In this document: positions 16,822-25,702 of the stretch, piece after piece | Layout: every line of letters begins with the position of its first letter | Numbering within the stretch: position 1 is the stretch's first letter | Source of the DNA: DATLFA01 sp039915945 | Lineage (GTDB): Bacteria > Actinomycetota > Acidimicrobiia > Acidimicrobiales > WLNW01 | Assembly: GCA_039915945.1 (NCBI GenBank) | Contig: JBDSMH010000019.1 | Span: 62,001 to 126,000, forward strand | Direction: 5' to 3' | DNA: 64,000 nt | Translations under genes and position numbers: made by a program | Notes under the pieces: model-generated | The model's input: only the letters and a program-made list of their open reading frames with translations | The model's database searches: none | Told to the model about the DNA's origin: nothing

Positions 16822-18012
16822 ATGAACGACTTGCGGATCGTGTCGGCCGACGACCACGTGATCGAGCCGCCCGACCTCTGGCAAAACCATGTGCCGCGGC
16901 GTCTTCGCGATCGAGCGCCCAAGGTGCGGCGCATCGCGGTGTCGCCCGACGACCCCCGCGTACCGGTGAAGATGCGCGATCACGTCGTCGAGACCACCGA
17001 CGGCACCGACTTTTGGTCGTACGACGACAAACTCGTGCCCCTCGCCGGGCTCAATGCCACGGCAGGCGTGGCGCGGGCGGACTACACGCTCGATCCGGTC
17101 AACTTCGATCAGATCCGGCCGGGCTGCCTCGACCCGATCGCCCGCGTCGCCGATATGGATCTCGACGGCGTGGCCGCGTCGCTGGCGTTTCCTTCGTTCA
17201 CCGGATTCTGCGGCCGGGTGTTCATCGAAGCCAAGGACAAAGACCTGGCGATCGCCTGCGTGCAGGCCTACAACGACTGGATGCTCGACGACTGGTGCGG
17301 CGCCGCGCCGACGAGGCTGATACCGCTGTGCCTCATCCCGCTGTGGGATCCCGACGCCTCGGTCAAAGAGATGCACCGTGTCGCGGGCAAAGGGGCGCGC
17401 GCCATCGCCTTCTCCGAAAACCCCGCCAAACTCGGCCTCCCCTCCATCCACGACGCCAACCGCTCGTGGGATCCCGTGTTCCGTGCCGCGGTCGACCTGC
17501 AGCTGCCCCTGTGCATGCACATCGGCTCGTCATCGGGCACGTTGCGCACCTCCGATGACGCGCCGGCGTCGATCTGGGTCGGCCTCGTGCCGCTGAACTC
17601 ACAGATCGCGCTCTTCGATTGGCTGTTGAGCGACACGCTGCAACGCCACCCCGGGTTGCAGATCGTGTTGTCCGAAGGCGGCATCGGCTGGATCCCCTAT
17701 GTGCTCGAGCGCATCGACTACTCATGGGAGCACCAGGGCGCGTGGACCCACACCACGATCAAGGAACCACCGAGCAACTTCTTCCGCCAGCACTTCTACG
17801 GCTGCTTCATCTCCGATCGTCACGGCATCAAGAACCTCGACGCCATCGGTGTCGACAACGTCATGCTCGAAACCGACTACCCACACTCCGATTCGACGTG
17901 GCCCAACAGCTTGAGCGTCGCCGGTGCCGCGTTGGCCGGTCTCGACGAGGCATCGATCTACAAGGTGAGCCGGGGCAACGCCGAGCGCGTCTTCCGGTTC
18001 GCCGCCGGCTGA
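16822..18012 (+). CDS. Amidohydrolase family 2 metal-dependent hydrolase (396 aa)
   Basis: TIM-barrel amidohydrolase of the ACMSD/gamma-resorcylate decarboxylase group: hydrolases or decarboxylases acting on small carboxylates. The N-terminal VSADDHVIEPPDLW gives an altered metal motif (D-H in place of H-x-H); HIGSSSG supplies a histidine at about residue 234; the late aspartate is in ETDYPHSDSTWP at about 355. It is strongly similar to the enzyme at 38956, sharing AYNDWM, RLIPLCLIPLWD and DYPHSDSTWP. The ATG at 16822 has a GGGGGG site. It is first in the long plus-strand run. Confidence 0.88.
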   Translation: MNDLRIVSADDHVIEPPDLWQNHVPRRLRDRAPKVRRIAVSPDDPRVPVKMRDHVVETTDGTDFWSYDDKLVPLAGLNATAGVARADYTLDPVNFDQIRPGCLDPIARVADMDLDGVAASLAFPSFTGFCGRVFIEAKDKDLAIACVQAYNDWMLDDWCGAAPTRLIPLCLIPLWDPDASVKEMHRVAGKGARAIAFSENPAKLGLPSIHDANRSWDPVFRAAVDLQLPLCMHIGSSSGTLRTSDDAPASIWVGLVPLNSQIALFDWLLSDTLQRHPGLQIVLSEGGIGWIPYVLERIDYSWEHQGAWTHTTIKEPPSNFFRQHFYGCFISDRHGIKNLDAIGVDNVMLETDYPHSDSTWPNSLSVAGAALAGLDEASIYKVSRGNAERVFRFAAG

Positions 18013-18013
18013 C

Positions 18014-18032
18014 CGGATATATCTAGAGGATT
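18014..18032 (+). promoter_or_regulatory. Conserved AT-rich 19-base motif upstream of an SDR gene
   Basis: CGGATATATCTAGAGGATT lies 33 bases before the ATG at 18066. A copy with 17 of 19 identical bases lies on the other strand at 38935-38953, 35 bases before another start codon. Equal distance and orientation relative to the starts suggest a promoter or operator shared by the two transcription units. Confidence 0.5.
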
Positions 18033-18065
18033 CGCGACTATGGTGGGCGTCCAGACGGAGGCGGG

Positions 18066-18680
18066 ATGCGACTCGGGGGCAAGATCGCGATCATCACGGG
18101 CGGCAGTTCGGGTTCGGTCGGGCCACTGCCGTTCGCTTCGCCGAGGAGGGAGCCCGGCTCGTCCTCGGCGACCTCGACGAAGACGGGGGCCGTGAGACCG
18201 TCGCGCAGATCGAACGCGCCGGAAGAGAGCTGGGATCGCGTGATCCGCATCAACCTCAAGAGCGTATATCTCTGCTCGCGCGCGACGATTCCTGTCCTAC
18301 TGCAGAAGGGAAGTGGATCGATCGTGAATGTGGCATCGATCGCGGCCACGCGCGCCGTTGGTGGCGCGTCGTATGCGGCAGCCAAAGGAGGCATCTTGAG
18401 CTACACACGGCTCGTGTCGCGCGAGATCGCCGCGCGCGGCGTCCGCATCAATTGCGTGTCGCCCGGTTACATGCGCACGCCGATGTCGACCGGCGAACGG
18501 CTCGGGCTGAGCGTGGCCGAGCAAGAGGAACGTCTCGACAAGTTGACGCGCCGCGTTCCGATGCGGCGCAGCGGCTCGGTGAACGACATTGCAGACGCGA
18601 TCGTGTATCTGGCCAGTGACGAAGCCGGTTACGTGACCGGTCAAGAACTCGTCGTCGACGGCGGGTATCTCGCGTCATGA
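18066..18680 (+). pseudogene. Short-chain dehydrogenase damaged by frameshift and deletion
   Basis: Relative to the paralogue at 9365, the frame shifts after ITGGSSG (about 18111) because one T is missing; in the shifted frame the expected FGRATAVRFAEEGARLVLGD follows. Near 18213-18222 about 50 codons are absent, including the NNAG motif, and the frame returns at APEESWDRVIRINLKSVYL. The second half is normal: serine in VNVASIAATRA, YAAAK, and NCVSPGYMRTPM. The 204-residue open frame thus translates about 35 nonsense residues in place of the cofactor-binding core, so an active enzyme is unlikely. The ATG has a GGAGGCGGG site, and the downstream gene overlaps it by four bases. Confidence 0.8.
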
Positions 18681-19501
18681 CCCGAGCGATCGACGGATTG
18701 GTCAACGTCCACTTGGGCGACCAGGCCCCACCGAAGTGGATGGTCCGCGTCAAGGAGGACTACTTCAAGGCCGAGTCGATGTTCAAACCGGTCGAGCTCG
18801 ACGCGCTGATCGACGAGATGGACGCGAACGGTGTCGAACGCGCGATCTTGATGGCGAACTTCACTGATCCGATCGACCGGCCGTTCCGCTACGCAGAGGC
18901 GCGGCCCGACCGATTCTCACTCGCGCTCGGCGGCCACGATTTGTTGCACCCCATGGAGAACCTGGCACGGCTGACCGCGGCGGTGAAGAACCTGCCCGTC
19001 GCGTACACCGTGGTCGGTCCCAGCTTTTGGGGCGACGGCATGTACCCGCCGGGCGATCCGCTCTACTACCCGCTGTACACGAAGTGCTGCGAACTCGATC
19101 TCGCGCTGTGCCTCAACACCGGCATTCCGGGCCCGCCGTTGCCGGCCGATGCGCAGAACCCGATCCACCTCGACCGCGTGTGCATTCGTTTTCCGGAGCT
19201 CAAGTTGTGCATGGTCCACGGCGCTGATCCGTGGTGGGACACGGCCATCCGGTTGATGATCAAGTACCGCAATCTGCATCTGATGACCTCGGCCTGGTCG
19301 CCGCGCCGATTGCCCGAGAGCCTGCTCCACTACATGCGCACGCGAGGGCCGGACAAAGTGATGTTCGCCTCCGACCATCCGGTGCTCCCGATGTCAAGAT
19401 GCATTCCCGAGGCGAAGCAGCTCGATCTCCCACCCGAGGTGCTCGACAAGTATCTGTTCCGCAACGCGAACCGCTTCTTCTTCGGCAACGAGGCGACCTA
19501 G
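18677..19501 (+). CDS. Amidohydrolase family 2 protein (274 aa)
   Basis: Short member of the amidohydrolase_2 family. Recognisable segments are ELDALIDEMDANGVERAILM (about residues 35-54), the strand IRFPELKLCMVHGADPWWDT with the conserved histidine at about 184, and VMFASDHPVLPMSRCIPE (about 235-252) with the terminal aspartate. The N-terminal metal motif is reduced to LVNVHLGDQAPP, so metal binding may differ. The ATG overlaps the SDR stop by four bases. Reaction unknown. Confidence 0.8.
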   Translation: MTRAIDGLVNVHLGDQAPPKWMVRVKEDYFKAESMFKPVELDALIDEMDANGVERAILMANFTDPIDRPFRYAEARPDRFSLALGGHDLLHPMENLARLTAAVKNLPVAYTVVGPSFWGDGMYPPGDPLYYPLYTKCCELDLALCLNTGIPGPPLPADAQNPIHLDRVCIRFPELKLCMVHGADPWWDTAIRLMIKYRNLHLMTSAWSPRRLPESLLHYMRTRGPDKVMFASDHPVLPMSRCIPEAKQLDLPPEVLDKYLFRNANRFFFGNEAT

Positions 19502-19504
19502 GCA

Positions 19505-20491
19505 ATGGACTTCCGGCTCACCGAACAGCAGGTCGAATTGCAAGACGCCATTCGGGGCTACTGCGACGCCGGCTATGCGCTCGCCGACATCGCCACGCTG
19601 GACCCCGCGCCGCTGCGAGCGGGCGATTGGACGCGGCTCGCCGGTCTCGATGTCTTCCGTCTTGCTGCCCCCGCCGCGCGCGGAGGTCTAGGGCTCGGCA
19701 TCGTCGAGGCGGCGGTCGTCTACGAAGTGCTCGGCGGCTACCTCGTACCCGGACCACTCGTGTGGACTGCGCTGGCCGCCATCTACGTCCCCGAACTCGC
19801 CGCGGGCGACACGCTCGTGGGTGGTCACGAACACGACGACGACCAGTCGGCACCGGTATTCATCGAATACGGCCAAGACCTCGACACGCTGATCGCACTC
19901 CGCGAAGACGGCGTGTTCCTGATCCCCCGTGCGAGCCTCGGCGCACTCGAGACCGTCGCGCCGACCGATCCGTTGACACCGATCGCGCGCATCCCGAGCT
20001 TGCCGCGCGGCCACCAGGTGGCAGACGGTCACGTCGCCACCGAGATGCGCAGCATCGGCGCCGTGATGGTGTCGGCGCTGCTCCTCGGCATCGCCGACCG
20101 CGCCCTCCAGTCGGCGGTCACTTACGCGGGTAACCGACAGCAATTCGGTCGACCGATCGGGTCGTTCCAGGCCATCAAACACCTCCTCGCCGACATGTAC
20201 GTGCGCACGTTGCTCGCCCGCAGCGCGACCTACGCTGCCGCGGCCATGGCCGATGACCGAGAATCAGGCGACTACGTAGTCGCGGCAGCGGCCGCCAAGC
20301 TCCTCGCGACCGACGCCGCGATCCGCAACGCGAAGACCTGCATACAGGTCCACGGTGGCATGGGTTTCACTTGGGAGATGATCCCCCACTACCTCTTGAA
20401 GCGCGCCTGGGTGTACGAGCACTCCTTTGGTAGCCGCCCCGAACACGCCGACAGAATTGCCACTGACCTGGCCCGCGAGGTTGCACAATGA
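19505..20491 (+). CDS. Acyl-CoA dehydrogenase, short form (328 aa)
   Basis: Acyl-CoA dehydrogenase with the C-terminal family signature NRQQFGRPIGSFQAIKHLLA (about residues 213-232) and HGGMGFTWEM (about 285-294). The central beta domain is shortened and acidic (HEHDDDQSAP), making the protein about 60 residues shorter than usual. Short forms of this kind typically pair with a full-length partner, here plausibly the dehydrogenase at 24509. It ends overlapping the hydratase at 20488 by four bases. Confidence 0.85.
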   Translation: MDFRLTEQQVELQDAIRGYCDAGYALADIATLDPAPLRAGDWTRLAGLDVFRLAAPAARGGLGLGIVEAAVVYEVLGGYLVPGPLVWTALAAIYVPELAAGDTLVGGHEHDDDQSAPVFIEYGQDLDTLIALREDGVFLIPRASLGALETVAPTDPLTPIARIPSLPRGHQVADGHVATEMRSIGAVMVSALLLGIADRALQSAVTYAGNRQQFGRPIGSFQAIKHLLADMYVRTLLARSATYAAAAMADDRESGDYVVAAAAAKLLATDAAIRNAKTCIQVHGGMGFTWEMIPHYLLKRAWVYEHSFGSRPEHADRIATDLAREVAQ

Positions 20492-21318
20492 CCGACAGAC
20501 CAGTTTCCGGCGGCCCAGTTTCCGGCGATACGGAACTCGAAATCGACCGTGACGACGCGATCGTGCGCGTGCGCTTCAATCGGCCGACGCATCGCAACGC
20601 ACTGAGCAACGCGATGGTGCGCCAACTCGTGCGCACGTTCGAGGAAGCCGCCATCGACGACACGGTGCGCGCCATCGCCATCTCGTCGGTCGGCGACAAC
20701 TTCTGCTCGGGCGCCGATTGGGTCGCCACCAACACCGCGGGTGCACCCCGTCCGCGCGTCGGCCATCTGCACCGCCGCACCGCGTTCGAAGCGCATCGAC
20801 TCGTGCAGCTCATCCAGACCATCGAAGTGCCCGTCGTTTGCACCGTACGGGGGTGGGCCGCCGGCCTCGGATGTCACCTCGCGCTCGCGGCCGACTTCAC
20901 GATCGCTTCGCGCACGGCGCGATTCTGGGAGCCGTTCGGGCGCCGCGGCTTCACCCCCGACAGTGGCGGCACGTGGATGATCCCGCGCCTCGTCGGTTTG
21001 GCCCGGGCCCGCAAGATGATCCTGCTCGGCCGCGAAGTGTCCGGCGACGAGGCCGAGTCGTGGGGACTCATTCATCAAGCCGTACCCGACGATGCGCTCG
21101 AAGCAGCCGGCGAGTCACTGCTCACCGAACTCGCCAACGCACCCACCATTGCGTTCGGTCTGGCGAAGTTCTGCCTGCACCGCTCGCTCGAACTCCCACT
21201 CGATCAGGCGATGGAGCTCGAAGCACTCGCGCTCGAGTTGTCGTCACGTAGCGGCGACTTCAAGGAAGGCCTGCGCGCGTTCCAGTCACGCACCGATCCC
21301 AATTTCGAAGGCCGTTGA
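20488..21318 (+). CDS. Enoyl-CoA hydratase/isomerase, PaaG-like (276 aa)
   Basis: Crotonase family. The core begins VRVRFNRPTHRNALSNAM; NFCSGADW and VRGWAAGLGCHLALAADF form the oxyanion hole; RRGFTPDSGGTWMIPRLVG (about residues 150-168) resembles the active-site stretch of the isomerase PaaG. The first residues (PVSGGPVSGD) come from a 15-base tandem repeat, CAGTTTCCGGCG twice at about 20511-20537. The ATG overlaps the upstream stop (ATGA). It is the first of three consecutive hydratase-like genes. Confidence 0.88.
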   Translation: MTDRPVSGGPVSGDTELEIDRDDAIVRVRFNRPTHRNALSNAMVRQLVRTFEEAAIDDTVRAIAISSVGDNFCSGADWVATNTAGAPRPRVGHLHRRTAFEAHRLVQLIQTIEVPVVCTVRGWAAGLGCHLALAADFTIASRTARFWEPFGRRGFTPDSGGTWMIPRLVGLARARKMILLGREVSGDEAESWGLIHQAVPDDALEAAGESLLTELANAPTIAFGLAKFCLHRSLELPLDQAMELEALALELSSRSGDFKEGLRAFQSRTDPNFEGR

Positions 21319-21332
21319 AGGGTCAGGTCGAT

Positions 21333-22142
21333 ATGTCAGCTGCATACGAGACCATTCTGTACGAGGTCGACGATCGCATCGCGACGATCACGTTCAACCG
21401 GCCCGACAAGCTCAACGCGGTGACCCCGCTGATGGGCCACGAGCTGCGCGACGCCTTTCAACGCGCCGAGGCCGACGATGACGTGTGGACGATCATCGTG
21501 ACGGGCGCCGGTCGCGCGTTCTGCGCGGGGGCCGACGTCGAAGGCGTGCGCACCGACGGCCGGGTGCCCTACGAGGGCAAATATCTTTCGAGCTTCGTCG
21601 AATGGGACGCGCCGCAAGAGGCGACACCGCCGTTTCGCAGCATGGCCAAACCGGTGCTGGTGGCGGTCAATGGGCTGTGCTGCGGGGCGGGGCTCGATCT
21701 CGTCACCACCGGTGACATCGTGATCGCCTCCGAACGCGCCGAGTTCTTCGACCCGCACGTCAGCATCGGCCTCGTGTCGGGCCGCGAGATGGTGCGCCTC
21801 GCGCGCGTGTTGCCGCTCAACGTCGCCATGCGGGTCGCGCTCACCGGCAGGCACGAGCGGCTCAGCGCCCAACGCGCCTACGACCTCGGTCTCGTCACCG
21901 AACTCGTTGCGCCCGAGAACCTGGCCGCTCGAGCGCGTGAGATCGCCATGTTGATAAACCGCAACGCGCCACTCGCGGTACGCGGCACCCGGCTCGCGAT
22001 CCGCAAAGGGCTCGGCGTGCCGCTCTACGAAGCCGAATTGCTCGCAGAGGCATTCCGCGAGCGCGTCACGCACACCGACGACGCGCAAGAGGGTCCGCGT
22101 GCGTTCCTCGAAAAGCGCGAGCCCAAGTGGACCGGCGAGTGA
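21333..22142 (+). CDS. Enoyl-CoA hydratase-like protein (269 aa)
   Basis: Crotonase-fold protein with DRIATITFNRPDKLNAVTPL, RAFCAGADVEGV and NGLCCGAGLDLVTTGDIVIA. The second active-site segment reads DPHVSIGLVSGREMVRLARV, lacking the GG-T/S pattern of typical hydratases, and the same variant occurs in the next gene. A TTG at 21315 overlapping the previous stop could start translation, but the ATG at 21333 with AGG just upstream is preferred. Exact reaction uncertain: hydratase, isomerase or hydrolase. Confidence 0.85.
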   Translation: MSAAYETILYEVDDRIATITFNRPDKLNAVTPLMGHELRDAFQRAEADDDVWTIIVTGAGRAFCAGADVEGVRTDGRVPYEGKYLSSFVEWDAPQEATPPFRSMAKPVLVAVNGLCCGAGLDLVTTGDIVIASERAEFFDPHVSIGLVSGREMVRLARVLPLNVAMRVALTGRHERLSAQRAYDLGLVTELVAPENLAARAREIAMLINRNAPLAVRGTRLAIRKGLGVPLYEAELLAEAFRERVTHTDDAQEGPRAFLEKREPKWTGE

Positions 22143-22146
22143 GCAC

Positions 22147-22926
22147 ATGACCTACGAGACGATCATCTACGACGTCGATACCGCGGATCGGGTGGCGACC
22201 ATCACGCTCAACCGACCGGAGGTGCTCAACGCGTTCAACCGCGCGATGTGCCACGAGATGCGCGACGCGTGGCGTCGCGTCAAGCACGACAGCGCAGTCA
22301 ACGCTGTGGTGTTACGCGCCGCGGGTGACCGCGCGTTCTCCGCGGGCCTCGACGTCAGCGAAGATTACGGGCAACCCGACGACGTGTGGAACCACGAAGA
22401 CCCGGGCGAGTTGCTCAGCCCGAAGTGGCAAAAGGTGTGGAAGCCGGTCGTGTGCGCGGTGCAGGGCATCTGCACTGCAGGCGCGTTCTATTTTATCAAC
22501 GAGTCGGACATCGTCATCTGCTCGCCCGACGCCACCTTCTTCGATTCTCACGTCACCTTCGGCCTCGTCTCCGCCATCGAACCGGTCGGCCTCATGCGGC
22601 GGGTCGGGCTGGCCGAGACGTTGCGCATCGCGCTGAGCGGCAACGACGAGCGGGTGTCCGCCGAGACGGCACTGCGCATCAGCCTCGTCACCGAAGTCGT
22701 CGACCGCCCGCAACTCTGGGATCGTGCGCACGAAATCGCGCGCGCCATCGCCAAGAAGCCGTCCGCCGCGACGCAGGGCACCGTCCGCGCGATTTGGGAG
22801 TCGTTGGACAAGCCGTATCGCGCCGCCCTCGAGCAGGGACTCGCGTATACCCGCATCGGCAATCCGATCGGCAGCGCAGAGATCGACCGGTCCTCCATGC
22901 CATCGACGACACCGCGGATCCGCTGA
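22147..22926 (+). CDS. Enoyl-CoA hydratase-like protein (259 aa)
   Basis: Third consecutive crotonase. It shows VATITLNRPEVLNAFNRAM, RAFSAGLDVSEDYG and CAVQGICTAGAFYFINESDI, with an unusual TAGAFYF where most have GxGxxL. DSHVTFGLVSAIEPVGLMRR matches the variant segment of the preceding gene, suggesting duplication and divergence. The ATG at 22147 lies 4 bases after the previous stop; the stop overlaps the next start (TGATG). Confidence 0.85.
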   Translation: MTYETIIYDVDTADRVATITLNRPEVLNAFNRAMCHEMRDAWRRVKHDSAVNAVVLRAAGDRAFSAGLDVSEDYGQPDDVWNHEDPGELLSPKWQKVWKPVVCAVQGICTAGAFYFINESDIVICSPDATFFDSHVTFGLVSAIEPVGLMRRVGLAETLRIALSGNDERVSAETALRISLVTEVVDRPQLWDRAHEIARAIAKKPSAATQGTVRAIWESLDKPYRAALEQGLAYTRIGNPIGSAEIDRSSMPSTTPRIR

Positions 22927-24506
22927 TGTCCGCGTCACTCCCTTCCGAGGCGAGAGGCGACGCATTCCGCCGCCGACTCGGCGACATCATGGCCATCGAT
23001 CCGGGCGCGCCGGCCATCGAATTCGAATGCCGTTGGAACACGTGGGCCGACCTCTCCGCCACGGTCGATGTGGTGGCTCGCGCGTTCGCCTCGCTGTCGA
23101 TCGAACCAGGCGAACTCGTCGGCGTGTTGTTGCGCAACCGACCCGCGTCGATCGGGATGCTGCTCGGGGTACTGCGTGCCGGCAGTTGCGTCGTCGTGCT
23201 CAACCCTCTGCTCGGTTCTCAGCGTGTCAGCGACGACGTCGCCGATCTCGATCTGCGCCTGATCTTGGGGGAACCGACCGACCTCGACTCGCTCACTCCC
23301 GATCGACGATCGCGTGTCGCAACGCTCGCAATCTCCGCACTAGGTGATGCGGGGCCCGAGCGGCCCTTCAGAGCGGAGAATTGGGCCGACCTCACCATCG
23401 GTCGCGACCCTTCGAGTGCGCGCCCCCAGGTGCGGCCGGGCACGGCGATCAGACTGCTCACGAGCGGCACGACCGGGCCGCCCAAACGCGTCGATCTCAC
23501 CTATCAGACGTTCGAGCGCGTGCTCGAAGGAGCAAAGCACTACGAGACGCAACGCGCGAGCGATCTGCGGTTGCGAGAGGGCGTCGTCGTCGTCAACTCG
23601 CCGCTCGTGCATCTCGGCGGTCTCTTCCGTGTACTGCAGTCGATCATGGACGGCCGTCGCATCGCGCTTCTCGAGCGATTCACCGTGCCCGAGTGGGTCG
23701 ATCGGGTGCGCCGCCACCGCCCCAAGACGGCCAGTCTCGTGCCCACCGCGCTGCGCATGGTGCTCGACGCCGATGTCGATCCCGCCGACCTCGCGAGCCT
23801 CAAGTCGATCATCTCCGGCACGGCACCACTGAGCCCCGAAACCGCCGAAGCCTTCACCGACAAGTACGGCGTGGCCGTGCTCACCAACTACGCCGCGACG
23901 GAGTTCGGTGGCGGCGTTGCCGGCTGGAACCTGGCCGACCATCAACGCTATTGGTCCACCAAGCGCGGCAGCGTCGGTCGCGCCCACCCGGGTTGCGCGC
24001 TGCGGGTCGTCGACGATACGTCGGGCGCGGCACTCGAGCCCGGCCAAGTAGGGCTGCTCGAGGTGCGCGCCGACCAACTGGCCGACGCCGGCTGGGTGCG
24101 CACCACTGACCTCGCGCGCCTCGACGAGGACGGCTTCCTCTGGATCGTCGGGCGCGCCGATCAGACCATCCTGCGCGGCGGGCTCAAGGTGCAGCCCGAC
24201 ACGGTGCGTCATGCACTCGAACGCCATCCGGCGGTTCGCGCCGCGAGTGTCGTGGGTGTCGATGACGATCGGCTCGGACAGGTTCCCGTGGCGGTCGTCG
24301 AGCTCACCGAGTCGGGCGCGGTCGACAAAGCCGACCTCCTCGCCCACGCAGCGCAGTTCCTCGCCCGCTACGAGATCCCCGTCGATGTGATCTTCGTCGA
24401 CGCGATGCCGAGGACCGAGTCGGCCAAGGTCGATCTGCGCGCCGTTCGCGCGCTCGTGCTAGCTGCCGCGCCTCCGGCGCCCGCGCATCCGGCCGCGAAG
24501 GGCTGA
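22926..24506 (+). CDS. AMP-forming acyl-CoA synthetase (526 aa)
   Basis: ANL-superfamily ligase. A3 is RLLTSGTTGPPKRVDLTYQT (about residues 177-196), A5 lies in LTNYAATEFGGGVAG, A7/A8 are TTDLARLDEDGFLWIVGRAD and LRGGLKVQPDTV, and the A10 lysine is in PRTESAKVDLRAV. Before A3, residues AGPERPFRAENW are encoded by a copy of the GC-rich dispersed repeat at 23352. The ATG overlaps the upstream stop by one base. It probably supplies the CoA ester used by the neighbouring dehydrogenases and hydratases. Confidence 0.9.
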   Translation: MSASLPSEARGDAFRRRLGDIMAIDPGAPAIEFECRWNTWADLSATVDVVARAFASLSIEPGELVGVLLRNRPASIGMLLGVLRAGSCVVVLNPLLGSQRVSDDVADLDLRLILGEPTDLDSLTPDRRSRVATLAISALGDAGPERPFRAENWADLTIGRDPSSARPQVRPGTAIRLLTSGTTGPPKRVDLTYQTFERVLEGAKHYETQRASDLRLREGVVVVNSPLVHLGGLFRVLQSIMDGRRIALLERFTVPEWVDRVRRHRPKTASLVPTALRMVLDADVDPADLASLKSIISGTAPLSPETAEAFTDKYGVAVLTNYAATEFGGGVAGWNLADHQRYWSTKRGSVGRAHPGCALRVVDDTSGAALEPGQVGLLEVRADQLADAGWVRTTDLARLDEDGFLWIVGRADQTILRGGLKVQPDTVRHALERHPAVRAASVVGVDDDRLGQVPVAVVELTESGAVDKADLLAHAAQFLARYEIPVDVIFVDAMPRTESAKVDLRAVRALVLAAAPPAPAHPAAKG

Positions 24507-24508
24507 TC

Positions 24509-25693
24509 GTGGATCTTCGCTACGCGCCCGCAGACGAAGCCTTCCGGGCCGAGATCCGCGCGTGGCTCGAACGCGAGGTACCGCAACACGGCACCGCGCC
24601 CGACAACCGTGATTGGCCGGCGCGACGCGCGTACGACACGAGTTGGCAACGCAAGCTCTACGACGCTGGCTACGCGGGCCTGGCGTGGCCGGCTGACCAC
24701 GGCGGTCGCGGCGCACCGATCGCGCAGCAACTCGTCTACCTCGAGGAGTACGCCCGCGCGAACGCGCCGTACATCAGCGTCAACTTCGTCGGCATGATGC
24801 ACGCCGGCCCGACGTTGATCGCCGAAGGCACCGATGAGCAACGCTCGTTTCACCTGCCGAAGATCCTCCAGGGCGAATCCGTGTGGTGCCAGGGCTTCTC
24901 CGAGCCCGAGGCCGGCTCGGACCTCGCGTCGCTGCGCACGCGCGCCGAACGCGTCGGCGACGAGTACGTCGTTTCGGGGCAGAAGATCTGGAGCACGCGG
25001 GCCCAGGTGGCCGACTACTGCGAGCTGTTGGTGCGCACAGATCCCGACGCCACCAAGCACCGCGGCATCAGCTGGCTGATCTTGCCGATGACGCTGCCCG
25101 GTATCGAAGTGCGACCGATCCGCACCATCGACGGTGACAGTCACTTCTGTGAGATCTTCCTCGACGAGGTTCGGGTTCCGGTCGCCAATCGCGTGGGCGA
25201 AGAGAACGATGGTTGGCGCGTCGCCAACGTGACGTTGCGCTTCGAACGCGGTACCGCCTTCGCGCAACACATCATCATGATGCGCTCACAGATCCGCCAT
25301 CTCGTCGCACTCGCCCTGCGCCGCCCGCACGGCGCCGCGACCGCGTGGGACGACCCGGTGCTGCGCCAAAAAGTCGGATGGATCAACGCCAACATCGAGG
25401 CGCTGTGGCACACCACGCAGATGTGTGTCACCGAGGCCGAGCGCACGGGTGCGCCCGCGCGATACGGCTCCGCGGTCAAGCTGCGCTACAGCGAATTGAC
25501 CCAAGAGTTGACCGAGTTGCTCGTCGAGGTCCTCGGTCGTCCGGCGATCGCCATGAGCGACGATGGCGACCTACCCACTCGACGGGCGGTGATGGACTAC
25601 CTCTGGTCGCTGCAGTACACGATCGCGGCCGGCACATCACAAGTGCAACGCAATTTGATCGCCGAGCGCATCCTCGGCCTTCCCCGGGATTGA
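24509..25693 (+). CDS. Acyl-CoA dehydrogenase (394 aa)
   Basis: FadE-type dehydrogenase with LAWPADHGGRGAPIAQQLVY (about residues 56-75), QGFSEPEAGSDLASLRTRAE and VSGQKIWSTRAQVADYCELL. The C-terminus reads YTIAAGTSQVQRNLIAERIL, lacking the YEGT glutamate, as in actinobacterial enzymes that act as hetero-oligomers. The GTG at 24509 lies two bases after the ligase stop. The stop is 9 bases before the thioesterase gene. Confidence 0.9.
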   Translation: MDLRYAPADEAFRAEIRAWLEREVPQHGTAPDNRDWPARRAYDTSWQRKLYDAGYAGLAWPADHGGRGAPIAQQLVYLEEYARANAPYISVNFVGMMHAGPTLIAEGTDEQRSFHLPKILQGESVWCQGFSEPEAGSDLASLRTRAERVGDEYVVSGQKIWSTRAQVADYCELLVRTDPDATKHRGISWLILPMTLPGIEVRPIRTIDGDSHFCEIFLDEVRVPVANRVGEENDGWRVANVTLRFERGTAFAQHIIMMRSQIRHLVALALRRPHGAATAWDDPVLRQKVGWINANIEALWHTTQMCVTEAERTGAPARYGSAVKLRYSELTQELTELLVEVLGRPAIAMSDDGDLPTRRAVMDYLWSLQYTIAAGTSQVQRNLIAERILGLPRD

Positions 25694-25702
25694 GGGGCAC
25701 CC

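Noticed and set aside
22386..24506. A 706-residue frame for the ligase starting at 22386
   Set aside because: Residues before 22926 are a shadow of the crotonase gene; the ATG at 22926 overlaps its stop and starts a normal-length ligase.
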